A stretch of DNA of 64,000 bases, taken from the NCBI RefSeq assembly GCF_007475365.1, contig NZ_CP034442.1:682001-746000 (forward strand), read 5' to 3'. A program made the position numbers and the translations under genes. This DNA comes from Streptococcus oralis subsp. dentisani. Its GTDB lineage: Bacteria; Bacillota; Bacilli; Lactobacillales; Streptococcaceae. How positions within the stretch are numbered: the stretch's first letter is position 1; every line of letters starts with the position of its first letter. Of the stretch, positions 56,757-64,000 are shown piece by piece. Below the pieces are notes generated by a model. It worked only from the letters and a program-made list of their open reading frames with translations, had not been told where the DNA came from and did not search any database.

Positions 56757-57387
56757 AGTCTTTTAACTTTTCTATGGTCTTTGCGCCAATACCAGAGACC
56801 TTCTTGAGTTCGTCTACAGACTTGAACTTACCATTTGCCTCACGATGGTCGATAATATCCTGGGCTCGTTTACCTCCCAGTCCTTTGACCTGCTTGAGCT
56901 CTTCCAGACTAGCTTTGTTTAGGTTGACCTTCTTTTCTTTACTTGTCGAAGGAGTCGTTCCAGAGGCAGTCTGCTGACTAGCTTCTTCTCCCTTTGTAGG
57001 AACGTAAACCAGAGCCTCATCACTGATTTTCTGAGCTAGATTGAGCGACTTGCTATCTGCTTCCTCTGTCAATCCACCTGCCTTTTGAACAGCATCATGG
57101 ACCCGACTCCCTACTGGCAAATCATAGATCCCCGGCGATTTAACAGCACCTTTGACATCTACTGTGATCAGATCTTGTTCAGGAGATTCTTCCTTTTCTT
57201 CCTTCTTCACTTCTTTTTCAGACGATGAATCCTTTGAAACGGCTGCAACTTCAGCCGGCAAATTTGTTTCTTTCACAGATGTTTGTGAACTTGGCTTTAG
57301 CAGGAAAAAACCGCCTAAGGCCAAACCCAAACCTGCACAGATGACAATGATTTTATATTCTTTGATTTTCTCGATAATGACTTCCAT
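56740..57387 (-). CDS. comEA: Competence DNA receptor ComEA
   Basis: A 215-residue membrane-anchored DNA-binding protein. An N-terminal span (about 12-30) is followed by an acidic linker, an SLBB-like domain (ITVDVKGAVKSPGIYDLP), and two helix-hairpin-helix motifs (VNLNKASLEELKQVKGLGGKRAQ and VDELKKVSGIGAKTIEKL). SD GAGGAG lies 5 nt upstream. A cin-box is 20 nt upstream of the start, so it is induced by ComX together with comEC. Confidence 0.96.
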   Translation of the reverse strand: MEVIIEKIKEYKIIVICAGLGLALGGFFLLKPSSQTSVKETNLPAEVAAVSKDSSSEKEVKKEEKEESPEQDLITVDVKGAVKSPGIYDLPVGSRVHDAVQKAGGLTEEADSKSLNLAQKISDEALVYVPTKGEEASQQTASGTTPSTSKEKKVNLNKASLEELKQVKGLGGKRAQDIIDHREANGKFKSVDELKKVSGIGAKTIEKLKDYVTVD

Positions 57388-57406
57388 ATTTTCTCCTCTC
57401 TTAAGT

Positions 57407-57414
57407 TATTCGCA
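57407..57414 (-). promoter_or_regulatory. ComX cin-box of comEA-comEC
   Basis: TGCGAATA on the minus strand (consensus TACGAATA, one mismatch) with a T-rich tract upstream, 19 nt before the comEA start. Confidence 0.78.
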
Positions 57415-57428
57415 AGAGAAAGAAAAAA

Positions 57429-57453
57429 ACAGCTGAAAAATCTTTTCAACTGC
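57429..57453 (-). terminator. Terminator of the GNAT gene
   Basis: Stem GCAGTTGAAAA/TTTTCAGCTG-type with TTTTTTT on the minus strand, directly after the stop; the T-run merges into the cin-box promoter's T-rich tract. Confidence 0.72.
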
Positions 57454-58023
57454 TTATTTATTTGCAAAATAGTCTTCCTTGGTCAAGACATAATGAACTC
57501 TTGTGACGATTCGACTTTTTTCATGTTGATCCATACAAGCATATGGTTCTGCATGGGAAAAGCGCATGCCTGATTTCTGCATGACCTTGCCAGATGCAGG
57601 ATTTTCCTTATCGTGAAGGGCGGTCAACTTGTTCATTCCAATCTTCTCAAAAGCCAGCTCAATCACAGCTCGATTGGCTTCCGTCGTCAATCCTTGATTC
57701 CAATAGTCTTTATTGATAATATAGCCGATTGCAGCCTTTTTAAGGACAGGGTCGACCTTGTGTAGGTCAATGGTTCCAATAAATTTTCCATTGCTTTTTA
57801 GTTCAATCCCCCAGCGTCCCAAGGGATTAGCCAAGTAGAACTGAGCAATGTTATTCTTGGTTTCTTCCAAGCTTTGATTGGTTGGAAAAGTGTAGCGCGT
57901 ATTTTCTCTGTCTGAGGCATATTCAAACATAGCTTCTGCATCATTCAAGGTTACAGGTCGGAGCAACAACCGCTCCGTTTCTATAGACGGATACTGGGCA
58001 AATTTCACAAATATTGATTCCAT
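57454..58023 (-). CDS. GNAT family N-acetyltransferase (RimJ/RimL type)
   Basis: A 189-residue acetyltransferase. The N-terminal ETERLLLRPVTLNDAEAMFEYA and the acetyl-CoA region IGYIINKDYWNQGLTTEA match the RimJ/RimL group. Substrate unknown (protein N-termini or small molecules). A promoter TTGTTA-17-TAGACT lies upstream on the minus strand, divergent from alanine dehydrogenase. Confidence 0.86.
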   Translation of the reverse strand: MESIFVKFAQYPSIETERLLLRPVTLNDAEAMFEYASDRENTRYTFPTNQSLEETKNNIAQFYLANPLGRWGIELKSNGKFIGTIDLHKVDPVLKKAAIGYIINKDYWNQGLTTEANRAVIELAFEKIGMNKLTALHDKENPASGKVMQKSGMRFSHAEPYACMDQHEKSRIVTRVHYVLTKEDYFANK

Positions 58024-58091
58024 ACTTTTTCCTCCATTAAAGCTTGATTCTCATTAGTCTAGCACAAATAAATTTTGATAACAAGTTTTTC

Positions 58092-58120
58092 TTGATTTTT
58101 GAAGCGGTTTCATATACAAT
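58092..58120 (+). promoter_or_regulatory. Alanine dehydrogenase promoter with cre-like spacer
   Basis: TTGATT (58092-58097) and TACAAT (58115-58120), 17 nt apart. The spacer holds TTGAAGCGGTTTCA (58099-58112), one mismatch from TGNAANCGNTNNCA, so CcpA could block polymerase binding. Confidence 0.6.
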
Positions 58121-58199
58121 AAAACCATCACATTTTTGATTTATAAAATGGAATGTGACAGTTAAAATAATCCCGTCAATTGAAAGGTAGGTTATCTCT

Positions 58200-59312
58200 A
58201 TGTTAATTGGAATTCCAAAAGAAATTAAAAATAATGAAAACCGCGTTGCCCTCACACCTGCTGGTGTCCATAGCTTAGTTTCTCGTGGACATCGTGTCCT
58301 CATCGAAACAAATGCTGGTCTCGGTTCAGGATTTACTGATGCAGTCTATCAAAAGCAAGGAGCTGAGATTGTCGCTACTGCTGCTGAAGCCTGGGCTGCC
58401 GAATTAGTCGTGAAAGTAAAAGAACCACTAGCTTCTGAATACGGATACTTGCGCGATGATCTTCTCCTCTTCACTTACTTGCACATGGCAGCTGCTCCAG
58501 AATTAGCAGATGCTATGTTAGCAGCAAAAACAACAGGAATTGCCTACGAAACTGTTCGTGACAATCAAGGACAACTACCGCTCCTCGTTCCTATGAGTGA
58601 GGTTGCTGGTCGTATGGCGGTTCAAATCGGAGCTCACTTCCTTACCAAACAAGCTGGTGGTTCTGGTGTCCTACTTGGTGGTGTACCAGGTGTTCCAAAA
58701 GGAAAAGTAACCATTATCGGTGGCGGTGTTGTCGGGACACATGCTGCCCGCATCGCCCTTGGACTTGGTGCTCAAGTGACTATTTTAGATATCAGTGCGA
58801 AACGTCTCTCGGTTCTAGAAGAAGTCTTTGGAAACCAAATTCAAACTCTTATGTCTAATTCATTCAACATCGAAGCAAGTGTGAGAGATGCTGATGTGGT
58901 GATTGGAGCGGTTCTCATCCCTGGTGCCAAAGCACCGAAATTGGTGACAGATGAGATGGTCAAACAAATGCGTCCAGGCTCCGTCATCGTTGACGTTGCC
59001 GTTGACCAAGGCGGTGTTATCGCAACAGCAGATCGTGTGACAACACACGATGAACCCGTCTATAAAAAACACGGTGTACTCCACTATGCTGTTGCCAACA
59101 TCCCTGGTGCCGTAGCTCGTACTTCTACCATCGCCCTGACCAATGTCACCCTTCCTTACATCGAAGCCTTAGCTGGAAAAGGCTTTAAGAAGGCAATCAC
59201 TGAAGATCAAGGCTTACGTGAAGGAGTTACAACTTATCAAGGATACTTAACCAGCCTTCCAGTTGCCCAAGGGCTAGATAAAGAGCACACTTCGATTGAT
59301 GAACTTGTCTAA
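58200..59312 (+). CDS. ald: Alanine dehydrogenase
   Basis: A 370-residue NAD-dependent alanine dehydrogenase interconverting alanine and pyruvate plus ammonia. Signatures include the N-terminus [17 protein letters not shown], the active-site lysine region LVVKVKEP, and the NAD loop [22 protein letters not shown] (about 172-193). The frame is intact. It is a single plus-strand gene with its own promoter and terminator. Confidence 0.95.
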   Translation: MLIGIPKEIKNNENRVALTPAGVHSLVSRGHRVLIETNAGLGSGFTDAVYQKQGAEIVATAAEAWAAELVVKVKEPLASEYGYLRDDLLLFTYLHMAAAPELADAMLAAKTTGIAYETVRDNQGQLPLLVPMSEVAGRMAVQIGAHFLTKQAGGSGVLLGGVPGVPKGKVTIIGGGVVGTHAARIALGLGAQVTILDISAKRLSVLEEVFGNQIQTLMSNSFNIEASVRDADVVIGAVLIPGAKAPKLVTDEMVKQMRPGSVIVDVAVDQGGVIATADRVTTHDEPVYKKHGVLHYAVANIPGAVARTSTIALTNVTLPYIEALAGKGFKKAITEDQGLREGVTTYQGYLTSLPVAQGLDKEHTSIDELV

Positions 59313-59341
59313 AGACATCAACTAATTAACACAGATACGAG

Positions 59342-59373
59342 AAAGAGCAGTTTCATCTGAACTGCTCTTTTTT
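59342..59373. terminator. Bidirectional terminator between ald and phoH
   Basis: An 11-bp stem AAAGAGCAGTT/AACTGCTCTTT with a 7-nt loop and TTTTTT on the plus strand; phoH ends at 59375 on the other strand. Confidence 0.85.
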
Positions 59374-59374
59374 G

Positions 59375-60361
59375 CTATTCTGTTTCTTGGTTCTGTTCTT
59401 CATTTTTAATTGGAGCTGGCTCATAGGCTCGGATAATTTGAGCGACAACTGGATGGCGAACCACATCCTTGGCTGAAAAATGAACAAAATCAATTTGGTG
59501 AATGTTCTTGAGCTTTTCTTGGGCATCAATCAAACCTGACTTGACGTTACGCGGTAGGTCAATCTGACTGATATCTCCATTGACAATCATCTTAGAATTA
59601 AAACCTAAACGCGTCAGGAACATCTTCATCTGCATGATGGTCGTGTTTTGCGCCTCATCGAGAATGACAAAGGCATCATCCAAAGTCCGTCCACGCATGT
59701 AAGCAAGAGGAGCAATCTCAATGATTTCACGCTCCATGAGACGAGTCGTTTGGTCTTTACCGAGAATCTGATACAAGGCATCATAAACTGGTCGAAGGTA
59801 AGGATCCACCTTCTCTTTTAGATCACCCGGAAGAAATCCAAGACTCTCACCAGCTTCCACTGCTGGACGAGTTAGGATAATACGCTTGACTTGCCCACGT
59901 TTAAGAGCAGTCACTGCCAATGTAACCGCAAGGAAGGTCTTCCCTGTCCCTGCGGGTCCAATTCCAAAGGTCACATCATGCTGTTTGACACTATCCACAT
60001 AAATTTTTTGACCCAAGGTTTTGACACGAATAGGCTTGCCTGTATTGTCCTTGATAATTTCTTCTTCGTAAAGGGCGACAAACTTGTCAATTTCATCGTT
60101 TTTGACCATGTTAATCGCAGTCACCACATCTGGCGTACCGACAGTCATCCCACGATTCACCAAAACCATCAAGGCTTGGATAACCTGACGGGCTTCTTCA
60201 CATGCAGCTTCTTCTCCCAAAACCTGGACAATCTCCGTACGAGCATGAATCACCACATCAAGCTCTTCTTCCATCAAACGAAGATGGCGTTCATTGGAAC
60301 CAAAAAGATGAAACAGGTCATCTGGATGACTCAGTTGAATGTCTATTGAATGTTCCTTCAA
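59375..60361 (-). CDS. phoH: PhoH-like ATPase
   Basis: A 328-residue PhoH-family P-loop protein. Walker A is GPAGTGKTFLA (about 136-146), Walker B is FVILDEAQNT, and the segment FLPGDLKEKVDPYLRP is family-typical. It is thought to have RNA helicase-linked functions; the role is not settled. It is alone, with the yozE gene upstream. Confidence 0.93.
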   Translation of the reverse strand: MKEHSIDIQLSHPDDLFHLFGSNERHLRLMEEELDVVIHARTEIVQVLGEEAACEEARQVIQALMVLVNRGMTVGTPDVVTAINMVKNDEIDKFVALYEEEIIKDNTGKPIRVKTLGQKIYVDSVKQHDVTFGIGPAGTGKTFLAVTLAVTALKRGQVKRIILTRPAVEAGESLGFLPGDLKEKVDPYLRPVYDALYQILGKDQTTRLMEREIIEIAPLAYMRGRTLDDAFVILDEAQNTTIMQMKMFLTRLGFNSKMIVNGDISQIDLPRNVKSGLIDAQEKLKNIHQIDFVHFSAKDVVRHPVVAQIIRAYEPAPIKNEEQNQETE

Positions 60362-60441
60362 ATAAAGAACCTCTCTAATCCTTTTATTTCTTTTTATTAT
60401 AGCAAAGAGAACAATAAAATACTAGCCTCATCTCATTGTCT

Positions 60442-60657
60442 CTAGTGTTCTAAGTATTCTTGCCAAATAGAGTCAAAATCCCCTAGGTTGAAAGAGAAAC
60501 TGGCATGTTCCTCCAAAAAGCGACTCACCTCATCAAAATCATCCGTGTGTTTTGGAAAGGCTGACTCTTCAAAAGCGAGGTCTGCCAAGATGGCTTTGGG
60601 ACTGTTACTTTTAGGATTGCGCTCAGTCATGAGCCAAGTGTAAAATGATTTTCTCAA
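60442..60657 (-). CDS. YozE family (UPF0346) protein
   Basis: A 71-residue helical protein of the YozE/UPF0346 (SAM-like) family: [14 protein letters not shown] at the N-terminus, [11 protein letters not shown] at the C-terminus. Function unknown. It overlaps the GrpB-like gene by 4 nt. Confidence 0.88.
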   Translation of the reverse strand: MRKSFYTWLMTERNPKSNSPKAILADLAFEESAFPKHTDDFDEVSRFLEEHASFSFNLGDFDSIWQEYLEH

Positions 60658-61259
60658 TTCTTTCTCCTATCAAGACTTTTTTGATGAAACTTTTCTGATT
60701 CTTGAAAATTCCTGGACTTAGCCTCTGACACATAGTGATTTATAAAATCTGATTTAGCAGCTGTATAGGCATCACGATTGTGTTCAAATTTTTTCCACAA
60801 ATCCAGTTTTAATTCCTGATACGCTTGAGCGATATCTGGATGCTGACAGAGATAATCTCTAAAATAAATCTCGTCATGATCTCCCATCAGTCGCAAATGT
60901 AGATGAAAAACTTTTTCGGCAAAGCCCTGCTCTGTGTAGCCTTTATTTAGCGAAATCCTGCTAGGACTCTCCGACATCACTAGCCAACCATTCTTCACCA
61001 ATAGATCCCTGACCTTTGCTAAATCCTCTATTTTGCCTACTTCTAATAGAATATCAACGATGTTCTTGGCCCAAATATTAGGGATAGCAGTGCTACCGAT
61101 ATGTTCTATTCTTTTAATGACATTTTCACCCAGTATTTTTTTCAGATTTGCTTTTTCCGATTCATACCAGTCTTTCCACTCTGATTTATGCTCTACCAGA
61201 AAAATAGGAAAAAGTTGCCAGAGTTCCTCTAAACTCATTTCTTCAAGTTTCTTTATCAT
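60654..61259 (-). CDS. GrpB family (UPF0157) protein
   Basis: A 201-residue protein of the UPF0157/GrpB family, which has a nucleotidyltransferase-like fold. Family segments [12 protein letters not shown] (about 50-61) and IDILLEV-like VDILLEVGK, plus [19 protein letters not shown], are visible. Function unknown. It lies between cvfB and yozE, possibly an accessory insertion into that order. Confidence 0.85.
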   Translation of the reverse strand: MIKKLEEMSLEELWQLFPIFLVEHKSEWKDWYESEKANLKKILGENVIKRIEHIGSTAIPNIWAKNIVDILLEVGKIEDLAKVRDLLVKNGWLVMSESPSRISLNKGYTEQGFAEKVFHLHLRLMGDHDEIYFRDYLCQHPDIAQAYQELKLDLWKKFEHNRDAYTAAKSDFINHYVSEAKSRNFQESEKFHQKSLDRRKN

Positions 61260-61270
61260 ACTTAGAAAGC

Positions 61271-62125
61271 CTAAATCAACTCTGTACCAAACTGATCTTG
61301 CTTGATTTTTCCAGCCTTCATCAAGCCACCGAGTACTTTCTTGAACTGACCTTTAGAAATGCCAAAGGTTGCCTTGATGTCCTCAGGGGATGACTTATCA
61401 TTCAAGGTCATGAAACCGCCATTGCTTTCCAAGTAAGTCAAAATCATCTGGGCATCATTTTCCAACATCTCAAAAGAACGTGGTTTAAGGGAGAGGTTCA
61501 GAGTGCGGTCAACCTCACGGAAACCAATGACACGCGCTTCTAATACTTGTCCTAAACGTGGCTCTGCATAGCGCTCACTTGGGTGAATGAAACCAAGCAT
61601 GTTATTCTCTGGTAGGTAAACAAAAGTCCCTGACAGCTTGAGACGATAAACAATGGCTGGCCAGTTTTGATTCTGCATGTTGTTGTAAGCAGGACGAGCC
61701 AGACGCTGGAAGTCTTCCTGATAAGCCAAGAGGCCCCAGATTCGGTCTTTCTTGTCCACTTCAAGACGGATGTAGAGTTGATCCCCCTTCTTTGGCCAGA
61801 GTTCCTTGAGCTCAGGGAGAATATCAAGCGAAACCACAATTTCCTTATCGGGTAGACCGGTATCCACAAAGACACCCAAGTCCTTACGAACTTCTGTTAC
61901 GGTTCCCCAACCAAATTGGTCCTGAGTCGCAGTCACTTCTAAGGTTGTCAGGCGAAGTTTTTGCTTCATGTCCGTGTAGGCAAAACCTTTGACCGTATCC
62001 CCTACTGTATGTTGACCTTCTTCCTTGGCAAGTGCATAGGTTTGACCATCCTTTTGCACAAAGTAAAAACGGTCATTTTCATCAATGATGAGTCCAACGA
62101 TAAAACTTGCAAGATTTGTATTCAT
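61271..62125 (-). CDS. cvfB: S1 RNA-binding protein CvfB
   Basis: A 284-residue protein with three S1 domains and a C-terminal winged helix, the CvfB family that binds RNA and affects virulence in staphylococci. S1-like segments VFVDTGLPDKEIVVS and FVYLPENNMLGFIHPSERY can be seen, with the winged helix GISKGQFKKVLGGLMKAGKI at the end. The start MNTNLASFIVG with AAGGAAAT upstream is preferred to an ATG 13 codons earlier. Confidence 0.9.
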   Translation of the reverse strand: MNTNLASFIVGLIIDENDRFYFVQKDGQTYALAKEEGQHTVGDTVKGFAYTDMKQKLRLTTLEVTATQDQFGWGTVTEVRKDLGVFVDTGLPDKEIVVSLDILPELKELWPKKGDQLYIRLEVDKKDRIWGLLAYQEDFQRLARPAYNNMQNQNWPAIVYRLKLSGTFVYLPENNMLGFIHPSERYAEPRLGQVLEARVIGFREVDRTLNLSLKPRSFEMLENDAQMILTYLESNGGFMTLNDKSSPEDIKATFGISKGQFKKVLGGLMKAGKIKQDQFGTELI

Positions 62126-62143
62126 ATTTCCTTCTTTCGAATA

Positions 62144-62177
62144 AAACTCAGCCAGCAATGCCAACTGAGTTTTTTTG
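62144..62177 (-). terminator. Terminator of pyrH-frr
   Basis: Arms AAACTCAG/CTGAGTTT around a 13-nt loop, followed by Ts downstream of frr. Confidence 0.6.
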
Positions 62178-62184
62178 TTTATTT

Positions 62185-62742
62185 TTAGACTTCCAAAAGT
62201 TCTTTTTCTTTATTGGCAGTCATATCGTCGATGTGTTTAACAGCATCGTCTGTTACTTTTTGAATATCTTTTTCAAGAGTCTTCAATTCGTCTTCAGTGA
62301 TTTCTTTTGCTTTTTCTTGTTTCTTAGCTTCATCCATAGCATCACGTCGGATATTGCGGACAGCCACTTTAGCATTCTCACCGACCTTCTTCACTTCTTT
62401 AGCAAGGTCACGACGAGTTTCTTCTGTAAGAGCAGGGATAACCAAGCGGATTACAGAACCATCGTTAGCTGGTGTAATACCAAGATCAGAAGCGTTCAAG
62501 GCACGTTCGATGTCTTTCAATGAAGACTTGTCAAATGGTGTTACCAACAAGACACGCGCTTCTGGAATAGTGATAGAAGCGATTTGGTTAAGAGGAGTTT
62601 CGACTCCATAGTATTCTACGTGGATACGGTCTAGCAAGCTTGCGTTGGCACGACCGGCACGGATACCACCAAATTCACGAGCAAGTGATTGGTGAGACTG
62701 GGTCATTCTCTCTTTAGCTTTTTCTACAATTGCGTTAGCCAT
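62185..62742 (-). CDS. frr: Ribosome recycling factor
   Basis: A 185-residue RRF that splits post-termination ribosomes with [25 protein letters not shown] and [22 protein letters not shown] are the family core. The start [13 protein letters not shown] is chosen; the frame continues upstream into pyrH. It lies 7 nt after pyrH. Confidence 0.97.
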   Translation of the reverse strand: MANAIVEKAKERMTQSHQSLAREFGGIRAGRANASLLDRIHVEYYGVETPLNQIASITIPEARVLLVTPFDKSSLKDIERALNASDLGITPANDGSVIRLVIPALTEETRRDLAKEVKKVGENAKVAVRNIRRDAMDEAKKQEKAKEITEDELKTLEKDIQKVTDDAVKHIDDMTANKEKELLEV

Positions 62743-62749
62743 AATTTTC

Positions 62750-63487
62750 TTATTCCTTTTCTTCGATATTGTTTGAAACTGTTGTTCCGATATTTTCACC
62801 AAATACGACACGTTTGATGTTGCCTGGTTGGTTCATGTTAAAGACAACCAAGTCAATGTCGTTGTCCATAGAGAGGGTTGAAGCTGTTGAGTCCATGATA
62901 CGAAGACCTTTGTTGATAACATCACGGTGGGTCAATTCTTCAAACTTAACGGCTGTTTTGTCTTTCTTAGGATCGGCATTATAAACACCATCTACGCCAT
63001 TTTTAGCCATAAGAATGGCATCCGCTTCGATTTCAGCCGCACGAAGAGCTGCTGTTGTATCTGTTGAGAAGTAAGGTGAACCAATTCCAGCACCAAAGAT
63101 AACGATACGGCCTTTTTCAAGGTGGCGAAGAGCACGTCCACGTACGTAAGGCTCAGCCACTTGTTGCATAGAAATAGCTGTTTGCACACGCGTATCAACA
63201 CCAACTTGCTGCAATGAATCTGCCATTACAAGAGCATTCATCACGGTCCCAAGCATTCCAGTGTAATCTGCCTGAACGCGGTCCATTCCTGCTTCTGCTG
63301 CAGGTTCTCCACGCCAGAGATTTCCTCCACCAATAACAAGGGCAATTTCGATACCTAAGCTATGAACTTCTTGAATCTCTCTTGCGATTTTTTGAACTGT
63401 TTGGATATCAATCCCTACGCCACGTTCACCTGCAAGAGCCTCACCTGATAACTTGATTAAAATACGTTTATACTTGGGATTCGCCAT
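62750..63487 (-). CDS. pyrH: UMP kinase
   Basis: A 245-residue UMP kinase of the amino acid kinase fold: [26 protein letters not shown] and [20 protein letters not shown]. It supplies UDP for nucleotide synthesis. SD AAAGGAG is upstream; the frr pairing is conserved. Confidence 0.97.
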   Translation of the reverse strand: MANPKYKRILIKLSGEALAGERGVGIDIQTVQKIAREIQEVHSLGIEIALVIGGGNLWRGEPAAEAGMDRVQADYTGMLGTVMNALVMADSLQQVGVDTRVQTAISMQQVAEPYVRGRALRHLEKGRIVIFGAGIGSPYFSTDTTAALRAAEIEADAILMAKNGVDGVYNADPKKDKTAVKFEELTHRDVINKGLRIMDSTASTLSMDNDIDLVVFNMNQPGNIKRVVFGENIGTTVSNNIEEKE

Positions 63488-63514
63488 TTTTACTCTCCTT
63501 TTTTCATCCTACCT

Positions 63515-63520
63515 ATTTTA
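63515..63520 (-). promoter_or_regulatory. Extended -10 promoter of pyrH-frr
   Basis: TGA-TAAAAT on the minus strand, 27 nt upstream of pyrH; no clear -35. Confidence 0.5.
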
Positions 63521-63570
63521 TCACAATTTCTTAGATTTTTATAGTACCATGAGCAATTCTTTCAAAAAAA

Positions 63571-64000
63571 TTAGACCGTTAAAAATTCCTCTAAGTCAGA
63601 AAGAGCGCGCTCTTCAATTTTTTCATAACGAGCCTTCTTATCACGGATACGCTCGCCTTCCAACTCCTTGATAATCCCAAAATTGACGTTCATTGGTTGG
63701 AAATGTTTGCTATCTGCATGAGTGATGTAATGAGCTAGACTTCCAATCGCTGTGGTCTCTGGGAAGATAGCTGCGCTTTCTCCCTTGAAGAGTCGAGCCG
63801 CGTTAATACCTGCAACCAAGCCTGACGCTGCTGACTCAACATAGCCTTCCACACCCGTCATCTGACCTGCAAAGAAGAGATTGGGTTGTTTCTTAGAACG
63901 GTAGGTTTGCTCGAGAAGATTTGGTGAATCCATGTAAGAATTGCGGTGCATGACACCATAACGAACAAACTCCGCATTTTCAAGACCTGGAATCATTTGG
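63571..64000 (-). CDS. trmFO: tRNA m5U54 methyltransferase TrmFO (C-terminal part)
   Basis: About 143 codons of the C-terminus of the folate- and FAD-dependent TrmFO, which makes m5U54 in tRNA. The segment [32 protein letters not shown] is the conserved FAD-binding end; the protein ends [16 protein letters not shown]. The N-terminus lies beyond the right edge. Confidence 0.95.
   Translation of the reverse strand, partial: QMIPGLENAEFVRYGVMHRNSYMDSPNLLEQTYRSKKQPNLFFAGQMTGVEGYVESAASGLVAGINAARLFKGESAAIFPETTAIGSLAHYITHADSKHFQPMNVNFGIIKELEGERIRDKKARYEKIEERALSDLEEFLTV

Overview
The window is a stretch of a mitis-group Streptococcus chromosome (S. mitis, S. oralis or S. pneumoniae type). The evidence is a choline-binding LytB-type glucosaminidase, a BOX repeat, the ciaRH two-component system, the late competence genes coiA, comEA and comEC with ComX-type cin-boxes, pneumococcal-type glycolipid synthases, and low-GC housekeeping genes with pneumococcus-like lengths. 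The species cannot be fixed from this window alone. Nearly all genes lie on the minus strand; only the pavA/rqcH homologue, a DUF3270 gene and alanine dehydrogenase are on the plus strand.

Layout, left to right. 1-5.4 kb: dnaG-rpoD-DUF59 followed by two membrane glycolipid glycosyltransferases (cpoA and a partial upstream-pathway enzyme). 5.5-8.6 kb: a trpXYZ tryptophan ABC transporter behind a T-box leader. 8.7-12.6 kb: ftsW-ppc. 12.8-18.6 kb: the prsA foldase, a coiA-pepF-O-methyltransferase operon, and a stand-alone CARF-nuclease-type (DUF1887/Can2-Card1) gene. 18.7-27.5 kb: a long operon-like run ybeY-dgkA-era-mutM-coaE-pmrA-rpmG-secG-(BOX)-rnr-smpB-tehB. 27.5-35.9 kb: pavA, then a nucleoside salvage cluster rpiA-deoB-DUF1697-punA-clc(broken)-deoD and a U32 peptidase.

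36-46.2 kb: an HrtAB-like ABC exporter, a DUF3270 membrane protein with a consensus WalR box, ciaRH, pepN, and a group of small accessory genes (ASCH, two unrecognised, NUDIX, SDR, DUF2829/Tad2-like). 46.2-58 kb: lytB, pyrK-pyrDb under a PyrR attenuator, gloA, infC-rpmI-rplT, an ABC-2 type exporter preceded by a structured non-coding region with its own promoter, and comEA-comEC. 58-64 kb: alanine dehydrogenase, phoH, yozE, grpB-like, cvfB, pyrH-frr and the C-terminal part of trmFO.

Regulation can be read at several places: T-box (trp), PyrR attenuator (pyr), ribosomal-protein leader (infC), cin-boxes (coiA, comEA), a WalR box (DUF3270), possible CiaR half-site boxes (ciaR, prsA), and possible cre sites (alanine dehydrogenase; the non-coding region at 54.4 kb). 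The points most worth following up are the solitary CARF nuclease with altered motifs, the structured non-coding regions before the ABC exporter and before deoD, the single-nonsense ClC channel gene, the chromosomal Tad2-like gene, and several start sites that look leaderless or non-AUG.
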